Source: JAAZFF01 sp964405775
Lineage (GTDB): Bacteria; Verrucomicrobiota; Kiritimatiellia; RFP12; UBA3636
Direction: 5' to 3'
NCBI GenBank assembly: GCA_964405775.1
Contig: CAYOPG010000053.1
Location: 1-15,311, forward strand
DNA: 15,311 nucleotides
In this document: positions 1 to 8,380 of the stretch, in pieces
Position numbering within the stretch: the stretch's first letter is position 1
How the letters are laid out: every line of letters starts with the position of its first letter
The notes under the pieces: generated by a model
Databases searched by the model: none
The model's input: only the letters and a program-made list of their open reading frames with translations
What the model was told of the DNA's origin: nothing
Program-made: the position numbers and the translations under genes

Positions 1-231
1 GATTAAGTATCGCGACAAAATGAAACAAAAAGTGCTTACAGCGCAAACGGCTCAACTTTGCTGTATAGTAATCGATGTTGCTGTATGAATGCCAATTTAG
101 ACAGAAAAGCCATAATCCTGCTCCTTCAGGAATCAGCCGCCATACTGCCGGAACTTCCGGAGACAGTTTCCCCATTGGCAGAAAACGAGAAGTTCCTGAT
201 GAACAGCCACTGGAATCGCGAGGCGCAAATT

Positions 232-1316
232 TTATGCGGCTATCTTGGCGTTTTCCCCTACTTCTTCCGCATGAAGACCACGAAGGCGCCGCAACTCGAA
301 AAACACGACTGTCATGGTGACGATGGCTGAGGCAAAATCAGAAATCGGCGCGGAAAACCATATCGCCCTAGGGCTGAATATCCGTGGCAGGAGGAAGATG
401 AGCGGTATCAGAAACAGCGCCTGGCGCAAAGTGCTTAGCACTATTGCAGCCTTAGCGCGCCCGACGGCCTGGAAGTACGTGGTGGATGTGATCGGTGCGC
501 CGATGAACGGGAAAGCCGCACACGCGACACGCAGCGCCCAGCTCGCGAGATTGTGTACGTCCGGCGATTTTGTGAACGCGGCTGTGAGAAAATCCGCAAA
601 CGCCACGCAAACCAGAGTTCCCGCGATGCAGACCGCGGTGGATATCAACATAGCCGTCTTGAACGCATGCGCCACGCGATCGTATCGTCTGGCGCCATAG
701 TTGTATCCGACTATCGGCTGCATCCCTTGCGCCAGACCGAAAACCGGCATCAGCACAAAGAGCAGTATGCCGTTTATGGTGCCCGAAGCGGCGATAGCTG
801 TGGATGCTGCTTCCTGGCTTGGACTCCACATCCGGAATCCGTGGTTGTAGCTCACCTGTACAACACTTGCGATGAGGTGAAGAAAGAAAGGCGACAGGCC
901 GATTGCCAGCACCGGCCAAATGTGCGCACGCCACAGCCTGATGTTGCGCATGCGCAGCCTGACGTTGCACCGCGGCCCCAGAAAGTGCACAGCCCCGTAA
1001 CAACACGTCAGGAACATGGCGATGTTAGTCGCCCACGCCGCACCTCGTATGCCCATGCCAAACCNNNNNNNNNNNNNNNNNNNNNNNNNNNNNNNNNNNN
1101 NNNNNNNNNNNNNNNNNNNNNNNNNNNNNNNNNNNNNNNNNNNNNNNNNNNNNNNNNNNNNNNNGCCATCGCCTGCGTACCGCAACCGCGTCCTATGAAA
1201 AGGCGATCCACTATGTTGTACAGCGCCATGACGGCCGAGCCTACGATAGCAGGCACCGAAAATTCCCAGAGAAGGCGTCCTATAGGCGCCGCACCCAGTC
1301 TTTTTGTATCAGACAT
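232..1316 (-). CDS. MATE family multidrug/cation efflux transporter, interrupted by assembly gap
   Basis: Predicted inner-membrane antiporter of the MATE family, which exports drugs or metabolites in exchange for Na+ or H+. The N-terminal 50 residues (start ATG at 1316, MSDTKRLGAAPIG...) contain the family's first helix pattern with IVDRLFIGR and GTQAM. After the gap the protein resumes at FGMGIRGAAWATNIA, which matches the motif at the junction between helices 5 and 6 in MATE proteins, and continues with about 275 residues of hydrophobic helices, including GLAQGMQPIVGYNYGA, a typical second-half motif. It ends in a short charged tail (LRRLRGLHAEEVGENAK) and TAA at 232-234. The two halves are in different frames only because the 100 Ns are a placeholder: family alignment suggests about 140 residues, or some 400 bases, are missing, and frame requires the true gap length to be 2 modulo 3. 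Substrate cannot be told from sequence. MepA-like/DinF-like subtypes are possible. Confidence 0.88.
1065..1164. other. Assembly gap of exactly 100 Ns inside the MATE gene
   Basis: One hundred consecutive Ns, the customary filler for a scaffold gap of unknown size. It separates two parts of the same transporter gene that lie in different reading frames, so the gene should not be called a natural frameshift or pseudogene on this evidence. Confidence 0.97.
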
Positions 1317-1327
1317 GGCTCACCGCA

Positions 1328-1343
1328 CACCTTCCCGCAGGTG
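1328..1343 (-). promoter_or_regulatory. Hairpin over the putative ribosome binding region of the MATE gene
   Basis: Read on the minus strand, CACCT (1343-1339) pairs with AGGTG (1332-1328) around a six-base loop. The 3' arm, with adjacent purines GGGAAGGTG, is the best Shine-Dalgarno-like sequence before the MATE ATG at 1316 (11 bases apart; a weaker GGTGAG lies closer). A short ORF stops only a few bases upstream at 1349. The stem is only five base pairs, so a regulatory role is a suggestion. Confidence 0.35.
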
Positions 1344-1348
1344 CTGTC

Positions 1349-1426
1349 TCACGGTTTTTGTCCGCGGATCCATTGGATATTCAATTTTCCTTTCTCAACT
1401 GCCCAATATCTGAAGATTCTCATCAT
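1349..1426 (-). CDS. Possible 25-residue leader ORF upstream of the MATE gene
   Basis: A 25-codon ORF beginning with tandem ATGs (1426 and 1423) and ending in TGA at 1349-1351, 32 bases before the MATE start codon. It is the first ATG downstream of the predicted promoter at 1468-1497 and is preceded by a purine-rich GGGGAAGGGGAAG stretch that could serve as a ribosome binding site. The peptide starts MMRIFRYW and is rich in basic and aromatic residues; I recognise no family. Its stop codon sits directly before the hairpin at 1328-1343, the arrangement expected of a translational-attenuation leader, but a chance ORF is equally possible. Confidence 0.25.
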   Translation of the reverse strand: MMRIFRYWAVEKGKLNIQWIRGQKP

Positions 1427-1467
1427 TCCGGCTTCCCCTTCCCCTGTCTGTTGTTGTTCGCCCGCCG

Positions 1468-1497
1468 AGTCTAAGCTTTTGCCGCCCACGCTGTCAA
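1468..1497 (-). promoter_or_regulatory. Sigma70-type promoter for the MATE gene
   Basis: On the minus strand a perfect TTGACA (1497-1492) is followed after 18 bases by TAGACT (1473-1468; 4 of 6 to TATAAT). Transcription would start near 1461, giving a leader of about 145 bases before the MATE ATG. Confidence 0.6.
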
Positions 1498-1570
1498 CAG
1501 CGAATGAAATTTGCCGTGCCAATCCGGAACCCCGCCGGAGCGTAGACAATCTCCTTGCATATTTCAGAAA

Positions 1571-1616
1571 CCACCGGGAACGGAGGGAATACCGTAGATT
1601 CCACCGGAATGGAGGG
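1571..1616. repeat. Imperfect direct repeat upstream of the MATE promoter
   Basis: CCACCGGGAACGGAGGG (from 1571) recurs as CCACCGG-AATGGAGGG (from 1601), exactly 30 bases apart, or about three helical turns. It lies some 75-120 bases upstream of the predicted -35 of the MATE gene. Spacing on one helical face is compatible with a binding site for a dimeric regulator, but no known operator is recognised. Apart from this, the promoter and the leader, I see nothing else in the 404-base gene-free stretch 1317-1720. No intrinsic terminator with a T-tract is evident after the large gene ending at 1721. Confidence 0.35.
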
Positions 1617-1720
1617 TTCGGCTGCCGTCTAATGCCGTGCAAGTTGCTGATCAAACTGCACACGAATCTTCGGGGCAGCGACAGTCGCCCGATTCTCCTG
1701 TTATGTCTTCTTTTCTTGTA

Positions 1721-4700
1721 CTATTTGACAATCAGCATAGTAGTCTCCGGTAGGCCGACGACTTTGATTTGACCGCCTCCAACAGCATCCTGAAACTGCG
1801 AGTTGTCTGCAACGGTGTAGGTTCCCACCGGAAAGCTCACTCCACTGGCACGTAGACGGCCGGTTGTCAGGGTGAAGCCGCCAAGTTCGAGGAAACCGTT
1901 TGGCTGAAGCGTGATGGACTCAACGGTGCTGGAGGTCGTAAGTCCGATGCGAGCCTTGTTGTGAGTCTCCCAGCGTGTTCGTGACAACACCTCTGTGGGA
2001 TTGAGTTTCGCAGGAAGCGCCGTGTATGACGAGTTGATGTCAATAGTCCCATTGTCAATGATCACCGTCCCAGCTCCAGACTTCAAGCCGCTCTCTGCAA
2101 GGAAAATTGTTCCTGCAGAGCTACGGTTGACCAAAGTGGTGCCGCCACTTCCGTTCTTTCCGGTAGCCGAAAAAACTCCCGCCCAAGTTGAAAACGTCGC
2201 GTTTGGTCCCGTCAACCGAACAGCCACACGGCCACCACCGCCCGCTCCTCCCACATTCGTTCCAGCACCTCCATCGGCGCTGATTACGCCGTTGCCTGTC
2301 AATGTTGAAGTGGTCAGATTGACGCTACCGCCGGACGAGCCAGAACCACCGCTGTCGCCGTTTGCGGAGAGTGTTCCGTTGATGACTGTAGCACCGTCCA
2401 CGTGAAGTATGATGGCGCCGCCGGCCCATCCTGGGGCTGCGAGGCCGTTGTATCCACCGCCGCTACCGAGGTCTATAGGAGACAAGATGGAACCATATGT
2501 GTTCATGTTCGGTTTTGAAGAGTTATAGCCACCACCTAGACCTCCATGCGTTGCCCCCGCCCCGCCCATGGCAGAAGACCAACCGGATTTACCAGAACCA
2601 TACCCAGGACCATACCCGGATCCATTGGCATGCAACGCACCATCTGCCTCAACACCAAGGTCGCCGGAGATGTCAATATCGAGCCAGTTGTTTTGTGTGT
2701 CGTAATTGGCGCTGTGTGATAGCGCGCCGTCGTTGCGTACTGTCACATTGCCTAGCGTTTCAGTGATGCCCTCTCCACGGAGTGTGTATCCTTCGATGCT
2801 CCAGTTGGCTGGATACGTTATAGAACCATCTCCTGCGAGAGCGAGGTATGCATCTGAAGCTCCGTTAACTACGAGGTTCGCAGTGTTGAAGTCGAAAACA
2901 GTGTCGCTCCTAAGTGCCAGAACGCCTTTGTTGCGAATAACGATCGAGTCCACGGCGTTAAGATCCGTCGCCGCCGGCATTAAAGTGTAACGAGTGTCGC
3001 CGATGAACGTACCGTTGTTGTCAACGACAAGCGTCGAGGCTCCCGATCCGGTCTCTAGATAGACCGTACCGGCGGCGCTGAAGCCGATGCTAAATGCCGT
3101 GCTTCCTGATCCGATGTTGCCGTATGAGGTAGTCTTTCCATCCCAGTTCGTAAAATCTGAAGCGGTATCTGTCAGAACGATGGCTACACGCCCTCCACCA
3201 CCAGCACCCCCAACTGAAGTGCCAACACCACCAGCGGCAGAGACAGAACCACCACCCGAAAGCGAGCCTGTTGTTAGTAGTATGCTGCCACCAGCAGCAC
3301 CTGCCGCGCCGGATCCTCCATCGGCGGAGATATTGCCATCAAGACGGGTAGCGCCGCCGACTGTCAACTTAACAGCCCCACCGCCAATGCCTGGATTTGT
3401 ATCATTCTGTCTTCCTCCGCCGCTCCCAAGATTCTCAGGCGAGAAGACAGAGCCGTACGTTGGGCTGGAGGCTTTGTGGTTGTTGTAGTTGCCGCCCACC
3501 CCGCCATGCGTCGCGCCACCGCCGCCAAGAGCTGAGTTCCAGTTAGACCTGCCGGGTCCGGAATTAGCGGTGTAGCCTTTACCATTGACGTCAACAGTAG
3601 CATCGATTCCAATTGTCAAGTCCCCACCTACAGCAACGGCCAGACGGTTCGCTTCCGTTGTGCCGTTCGCTTTGTGTGTCCAGACGCCACCATGGACTGA
3701 AGCGTCGCCCGTGATGTTGAAAACCGTGAATCCGCTCGCCTCATAGACAGTTTCAAAAGTAACTTTGCCTGTGTAGTCGGCACCTTGTGTCCAGGAAGCG
3801 ACGGTATTTGGCGCGGCGGAGTCCCACGTCATATTGACAGGATATTCAGCGGAAAGCACAACTCCGTCGCCAGTTTGTGGGATCACACCGTCGAGCCAGT
3901 TGGCGGGATTGCTGGCTAGTGAATCCGTACCTGCGCCTGTCCAAATTCGATCCTGTGCAGCCCCCTCGTAGGTAGTGAACATCTGCGATGATACCGCCCA
4001 TATCTCATCGTAGCTGTTGCTCGCCACTGTACGAAAATAATATGTTGAACCACTCGCAACAGGGACGGTCGTCTGAAATTCCTGACCAGAAAATACAGAA
4101 TTGAACACCAACGATTGCTGCCAGGCACTTTTGTCTGTCCCCCCATCCGCAGTGCCCCAGTAGAGCGTTCCGCTAGTTGGAAGTCCTCCGTCGTAGACAA
4201 GCTTACCGCCTAGCTCTGCCTCCGAGCTAGTCGCCACTGGGGCTGTATTGTGTACTCTGACAGCCTGTGCTTCCTCATAACAGCCGATATCGGCACCATA
4301 ACGCGTCGGACGAGGAGTCCCTGCGACGTCCACGATGATTCCGACCGATGAAAGATCAAGACCCGCGTCGACCGCTGGAGAAGCCTTTAACACTCGGAAA
4401 TCGCCGGTGGAAGGCGATGAGAACAGTGGATCTCCCACTACGTTGTCAGACACAACCAACGCCTCGGAAACAGCTGTTGGAGTCAGGTTGTTAATCCATG
4501 TAGCAGTGGCAATACCGCCTGACCCATAAATTGAGGTGTTGCCATATATTATGTTACTGCGAATCAAGCTTCCACCGCCAGTGAGATACACTCCAGTACT
4601 TCCATTGTTAGCAATTGTGCAACTGCTGATTTCGCCGCCTGCCTGAGTCGTGTAGACGCCGTGCCGGGTGTTATTAGCAATCAAACTGTTTCGCACATAA

Positions 4701-5599
4701 CCCACGCGGTAGTATACACCGTCACCTGTGTTATTCGTGATAATGCATGTGTCCACGATTCCGCCGTCGCGCATGCCGACACCAGCGCCATTGGAACCTG
4801 TGTTACCAGTGAAAGTGCAACGCAAAGCGCGCCCAGGGAAAATGTATGAGCCACAAGATCCCCATGCAGCGGTGTTCTGAGTAAGGATGCAATCGACGAG
4901 CAAGGCGGAGCTGTTCTTCAGACAAGCTCCACCTCCGGCAGCTCCGGAACCCACGGCCTGATTGGCGGAAATCAAACAGTTTGAAACCACCCCACCGGTC
5001 ATGCGTACCCCACCGCCTCCGTCATCACTGCCAACCCGCCCCGTGTTGCCTACGATGTCGCAATCGTAGACCAGCCCGCCGCTGATCCAGACGCCGCCAC
5101 CTCCGCCGCCTGCGCCTGCGTCAGTGCCGGCAGAGTTTTTTGTGATGAAGCAGTTGCGCACAGTACCCGCCGTCATCTTAACACCACCACCTCCAGTGGT
5201 TGTCACGCCGTTAGTAATCGTAAAACCGTCGATAACGCCATCTGCGGACATATTGAAACAGCGTGTAACTCCGCCACCGTTGACAGTCGTCGACGCAGCC
5301 CCGTTCTCCCCGAGAATCGCGACAGCCTTGTCCACAACGATCTCAGAGGCTAACAGGTATTCGCCAGAGGCAACTCGGATTATGTCGCCAGCCAACGATG
5401 CAGCGACAGCATCATGTATGGTGTTGTATGCATCTGCCCATGAAGTGCCGTTGCCAGCACCTGTTGCAGCCGGATCAACATATATCGTGGCAGCAGACAC
5501 AACGCCCGCAATCACAGCTAGAAAAAGCCCAAAAAACGTTTGACTGTGCTCATATTCAATCTCCGTATTTAGCTTCATATTTTGATTCAAACGAACCAT
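1721..5599 (-). CDS. Large secreted beta-helix / glycine-rich repeat protein
   Basis: Very large exported protein of unknown function, about 1,292 residues from ATG 5599. The frame is open up to 5770, but that would run through the clpC promoter region; ATG 5599 has CAGG seven bases upstream, and ATG 5578 is an alternative. Residues 1-36 form a signal peptide (hydrophobic FFGLFLAVIAGVV, cleavage after VSA). Residues about 38-442 read as a right-handed beta-helix: TIYVDPAATGAGNGTSWADA, then many ...GGGVxM/I...VxNCxIxxN... coils, ending ADIGCYEE. Residues about 450-555 resemble an FN3 fold (TLYWGTADGG, STYYFRTVASNS). A W-x-G...NWLDGVIPQTGD segment follows. Two glycine-rich modules (about 657-808 and 974-1129) share ATHGG, LGSGGG, SADGG and VGGAGGGGRVA. 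The C-terminus (VGTYTVADNSQF...GGGQIKVVG) has no barrel, LPXTG or PEP-CTERM segment. Probably surface or extracellular; adhesin or polysaccharide-associated roles are guesses. Confidence 0.8.
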   Translation of the reverse strand: MVRLNQNMKLNTEIEYEHSQTFFGLFLAVIAGVVSAATIYVDPAATGAGNGTSWADAYNTIHDAVAASLAGDIIRVASGEYLLASEIVVDKAVAILGENGAASTTVNGGGVTRCFNMSADGVIDGFTITNGVTTTGGGGVKMTAGTVRNCFITKNSAGTDAGAGGGGGGVWISGGLVYDCDIVGNTGRVGSDDGGGGVRMTGGVVSNCLISANQAVGSGAAGGGACLKNSSALLVDCILTQNTAAWGSCGSYIFPGRALRCTFTGNTGSNGAGVGMRDGGIVDTCIITNNTGDGVYYRVGYVRNSLIANNTRHGVYTTQAGGEISSCTIANNGSTGVYLTGGGSLIRSNIIYGNTSIYGSGGIATATWINNLTPTAVSEALVVSDNVVGDPLFSSPSTGDFRVLKASPAVDAGLDLSSVGIIVDVAGTPRPTRYGADIGCYEEAQAVRVHNTAPVATSSEAELGGKLVYDGGLPTSGTLYWGTADGGTDKSAWQQSLVFNSVFSGQEFQTTVPVASGSTYYFRTVASNSYDEIWAVSSQMFTTYEGAAQDRIWTGAGTDSLASNPANWLDGVIPQTGDGVVLSAEYPVNMTWDSAAPNTVASWTQGADYTGKVTFETVYEASGFTVFNITGDASVHGGVWTHKANGTTEANRLAVAVGGDLTIGIDATVDVNGKGYTANSGPGRSNWNSALGGGGATHGGVGGNYNNHKASSPTYGSVFSPENLGSGGGRQNDTNPGIGGGAVKLTVGGATRLDGNISADGGSGAAGAAGGSILLTTGSLSGGGSVSAAGGVGTSVGGAGGGGRVAIVLTDTASDFTNWDGKTTSYGNIGSGSTAFSIGFSAAGTVYLETGSGASTLVVDNNGTFIGDTRYTLMPAATDLNAVDSIVIRNKGVLALRSDTVFDFNTANLVVNGASDAYLALAGDGSITYPANWSIEGYTLRGEGITETLGNVTVRNDGALSHSANYDTQNNWLDIDISGDLGVEADGALHANGSGYGPGYGSGKSGWSSAMGGAGATHGGLGGGYNSSKPNMNTYGSILSPIDLGSGGGYNGLAAPGWAGGAIILHVDGATVINGTLSANGDSGGSGSSGGSVNLTTSTLTGNGVISADGGAGTNVGGAGGGGRVAVRLTGPNATFSTWAGVFSATGKNGSGGTTLVNRSSAGTIFLAESGLKSGAGTVIIDNGTIDINSSYTALPAKLNPTEVLSRTRWETHNKARIGLTTSSTVESITLQPNGFLELGGFTLTTGRLRASGVSFPVGTYTVADNSQFQDAVGGGQIKVVGLPETTMLIVK

Positions 5600-5618
5600 G
5601 TTTGAACCTGTGCTACAT

Positions 5619-5647
5619 TTTTTAGCATATCGAGAACATAAGATCAA
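5619..5647 (-). promoter_or_regulatory. Weak candidate promoter for the large secreted protein
   Basis: On the minus strand TTGATC (5647-5642) and TAAAAA (5624-5619) are separated by 17 bases, each 4 of 6 to consensus, in an A/T-rich region. Transcription would begin around 5612, shortly before the preferred ATG at 5599. Divergent from the clpC promoter. Confidence 0.3.
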
Positions 5648-5700
5648 CAGGAAAAAAATATAATGACAAAAAACAGACAAGCGACTCTCGATCGAAAAGC

Positions 5701-5729
5701 TTCTACTTTTTCGGGATTTCTGATATAGT
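5701..5729 (+). promoter_or_regulatory. Candidate promoter for clpC
   Basis: TATAGT (5724-5729, 5 of 6 to TATAAT) in the context TGATATAGTA, with a poor -35 (TTCTAC, 5701-5706) 17 bases upstream. The leader would be about 45 bases. No CIRCE inverted repeat (HrcA operator) and no obvious heat-shock sigma box are visible. The clpC ATG has no close Shine-Dalgarno; the only strong purine run (AAGGGAG, 5742-5748) lies 32 bases upstream. Confidence 0.45.
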
Positions 5730-5780
5730 ACGGGTTCAGATAAGGGAGTTCCGTCTTTTAACGAGAGCAATAACTATACT

Positions 5781-8354
5781 ATGAGTGGATTCGACTATTT
5801 CACCCCAAACGCTAAAAAGGTAATACAGATCGCCAACAGAGAGGCACACGGTTTCAACCACAACGCAATCGGCACCGAGCACCTTTTGCTGGGCGTGGTA
5901 AGTTTGCATGATTGCCTTGCCGCGGCGGTTGTTGAGAACCTTGGGATTAGCCTAGAGGCTGTTCGCTTCGAGATAGAGAAGCTGATATCGCAAGGAGAAG
6001 GCACAACCGATTCTCTGGGAATGCTGCCCCTCACTCCCCGCAGCAAAAAAGTGCTTCAATTTGCAGCCGCCGAGGCGCATAACATGAATGTCCCTGTGGT
6101 TGATGCCGAACATATCTTGCTGGCTATCCTGCGGGAGGGCGAAGGCATAGCTGCAAAATCTCTAGAGAACCTTGGCGTCACCTTCGACAAATGCGCGGAG
6201 GCGATACGCAATGAGATCAACGAAATTTCGTCTTCCATGGATTCTCCAAACGAGGATTTTCCATTCTCTCAAGGCGAGAGTCAGGACGCCCCCTCCCCTT
6301 TCGATGGTCAGGACAGCGAGGAGCCTCCATCAAACCGCCGGAACCCATTCTCAAATCTCCCCGGTGCCAAGAGGATCGAATTGAAGCAACGTGGCGGTTC
6401 CAAAACGCCGGCTCTTGACGCATTCGGGCGCGATCTGACAGAAATGTCGGCCAAAGGGCAACTGGATCCAATGATCGGGCGCGAAAAAGAGGTTCAACGC
6501 CTTGTCCAAATTTTGTCCCGCCGCAATAAAAACAATGCCGCGTTGCTCGGCGAAGCGGGCGTCGGCAAGACAGCGGTGGTGGAAGGTCTTGCACAAGCCA
6601 TTCAGCGAGGAGACGTCCCGGAGTCGATACGTTCAAAACGTATTGTCGCGCTCGACCTCACGCTTATGGTCGCCGGAACTAAATATCGAGGACAGTTCGA
6701 GGAACGCATCAAAGCTGTAGTAAACGAAGTCCACCGCTCAGGCAACGTAATCCTCTTCATCGATGAGATCCACAACATCGTTGGAGCCGGTAGCGCAGAG
6801 GGCGCCATGGACGCCGCGAACATATTTAAACCCGCACTGGCACGCGGAGAGCTACAGTGCATAGGCGCCACCACCCTAGACGAATATCGAAAGTTTATCG
6901 AAAAGGACGCAGCCCTGGAGAGGCGTTTTCAAACGGTAAGAATCGAAGAACCATCCGTTGAAGAGACCATTGCGATTCTCAAAGGCATCGCTCCGCGGTA
7001 CGAATCTTTTCACAAAGTCCAATACGAACCAGCGGCCTTGGAGGCGGCAGCCCGCCTGAGCGCACGCTACATCTCTGGTAGGTATTTGCCCGACAAGGCG
7101 ATTGATCTCATGGACGAGGCTGGTGCGCAGGCCAGGATAACCGCCTCGATGCGTCCTCCCGAAATCCGGGCGCTTGAAGAGCGCGTCCGGGAGACCACTC
7201 GTAAGAAGGACGAAGCGATAAGCCGGCAGATGTTCGAAGAAGCAGCCATCATGCGCGACGAGGCAAAGAAGCTTGACACGGAGCTTAAGATCATAACCGA
7301 TGACTGGAAGCTTAAAAACAATGCGCATTTAGTGCAAGTCACAGAGAACGACATTGCCACGACTCTCTCAACGACAACAGGCGTACCGCTCAAGCACATG
7401 GATCGCGACGAAAAAGAGCGCCTGCTCAACCTTGAAAACGAACTAGCCCAAACAGTTGTCGGCCAGCCCGATGCCATTTCAACCATCGCACGCGCCCTGC
7501 GCCGTGCCAGAGCAGACCTGAAAGACCCGCGCCGCCCGATCGGATCTTTTCTGTTCATCGGCTCTACCGGCATTGGGAAGACTCTGTTGGCGAAGGCGAT
7601 CGCCTCGCAGTATTTCGGCGACGAAAAAGCCCTCATACAAATCGACATGTCCGAGTACATGGAGAAGTTCAACGTGTCGCGCCTTATTGGCTCACCTCCC
7701 GGCTATGTTGGCCACGATGAAGGCGGGCAGCTAACCGAACGCGTGCGCCGCCGGCCGTACAGTGTAGTCCTTTTCGATGAGGTCGAGAAGGCTCATCCCG
7801 ACGTGATGCAGACGCTTTTGCAGATCATGGAGGAAGGAAGGCTCACTGACAGCCTCGGTCGCCAGGTGGATTTCAAAAACACCGTCGTCATACTCACATC
7901 CAACTTGGGAGTTGACGCTGTTCGCTCTGGCCAGAACTTCGGTTTCTCTGCAGAGGCGCCTGGTGCAGCACAGGATCGCCTGAAAAATCAGTTGATCGAG
8001 GCCGCTAAATCGACGTTCAAGCCGGAATTGCTCAACAGATTCGACGAGGTCGTTGTATTCCGCACACTCGAGAAAGAGGATTTCGCCAAAATTCTCGACA
8101 TAGAGCTGGCTAAAGTTTTCGAACGGCTCAACAAACGCGGTCTCAAGGTTGAGCTGTTACCTGAAGCGGTGGATTTCCTGATTTCGAAGGGATCGGACAT
8201 GGCACTTGGCGCACGCCCAATGCGCCGGACAATCGAGCGGATGATCGAGGATCCACTTGCGGAAAAACTACTTCGTGAGGTCTTCACGCCGCCGTGCAGG
8301 GTCGAGGTGTCTCTTAATTCGTCTAAAGACGGGTTGGAGTTCAAGGCGGAATAA
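5781..8354 (+). CDS. clpC: ATP-dependent Clp protease ATPase subunit ClpC
   Basis: Hsp100 AAA+ unfoldase that feeds unfolded substrates to the ClpP peptidase in the cytoplasm. At 857 residues it is a normal ClpC length. Residues 1-150 hold two Clp_N repeats (FTPNAKKVIQIANREA with IGTEHLLLG; then LTPRSKKVLQFAAAEA with DAEHILLAIL), followed by an acidic, low-complexity linker (about 151-200). AAA-1 has Walker A GEAGVGKT (257-264) and Walker B VILFIDEI (323-330). The short middle domain with a UVR-like segment (FEEAAIMRDEAKKL, about 485-498) separates ClpC from ClpB and ClpA. AAA-2 has Walker A GSTGIGKT (594-601) and Walker B VVLFDEVEKAHPD (662-674). NFGFS (719-723) lies where the ClpP-docking IGF/VGF loop occurs, so ClpP partnership is likely. 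The start matches the family N-terminus. It is the first gene of a probable operon; the next gene follows 26 bases later. No clpP or mcsAB genes are in view. Confidence 0.96.
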   Translation: MSGFDYFTPNAKKVIQIANREAHGFNHNAIGTEHLLLGVVSLHDCLAAAVVENLGISLEAVRFEIEKLISQGEGTTDSLGMLPLTPRSKKVLQFAAAEAHNMNVPVVDAEHILLAILREGEGIAAKSLENLGVTFDKCAEAIRNEINEISSSMDSPNEDFPFSQGESQDAPSPFDGQDSEEPPSNRRNPFSNLPGAKRIELKQRGGSKTPALDAFGRDLTEMSAKGQLDPMIGREKEVQRLVQILSRRNKNNAALLGEAGVGKTAVVEGLAQAIQRGDVPESIRSKRIVALDLTLMVAGTKYRGQFEERIKAVVNEVHRSGNVILFIDEIHNIVGAGSAEGAMDAANIFKPALARGELQCIGATTLDEYRKFIEKDAALERRFQTVRIEEPSVEETIAILKGIAPRYESFHKVQYEPAALEAAARLSARYISGRYLPDKAIDLMDEAGAQARITASMRPPEIRALEERVRETTRKKDEAISRQMFEEAAIMRDEAKKLDTELKIITDDWKLKNNAHLVQVTENDIATTLSTTTGVPLKHMDRDEKERLLNLENELAQTVVGQPDAISTIARALRRARADLKDPRRPIGSFLFIGSTGIGKTLLAKAIASQYFGDEKALIQIDMSEYMEKFNVSRLIGSPPGYVGHDEGGQLTERVRRRPYSVVLFDEVEKAHPDVMQTLLQIMEEGRLTDSLGRQVDFKNTVVILTSNLGVDAVRSGQNFGFSAEAPGAAQDRLKNQLIEAAKSTFKPELLNRFDEVVVFRTLEKEDFAKILDIELAKVFERLNKRGLKVELLPEAVDFLISKGSDMALGARPMRRTIERMIEDPLAEKLLREVFTPPCRVEVSLNSSKDGLEFKAE

Positions 8355-8380
8355 ATCGCAACGCGCGGAAAGATACATAC

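Noticed and set aside
165..180. Palindrome CCGGAACTTCCGG downstream of the MATE gene as a terminator
   Set aside because: The arms leave a one-base loop and there is no T-tract on either strand.
58..330. Plus-strand 90-codon ORF at the left edge
   Set aside because: Its last 99 bases are antisense to the conserved end of the MATE gene, there is no convincing ribosome binding site, and the product resembles no family. I see no supported feature in 1-231.
1349..1663. 104-codon minus-strand ORF spanning the MATE upstream region
   Set aside because: It runs through the predicted MATE promoter and has arginine/serine-rich, non-family composition. Only its last 25 codons lie in the transcribed leader.
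3087..3488. Proline-rich plus-strand ORFs antisense to the large secreted gene (also 1995-2405)
   Set aside because: Proline is the antisense image of glycine codons in the glycine-rich modules; no independent evidence of coding.
5600..5780. CIRCE/HrcA or CtsR-type operator before clpC
   Set aside because: No TTAGCACTC-N9-GAGTGCTAA-like inverted repeat or heptad CtsR repeat was found.
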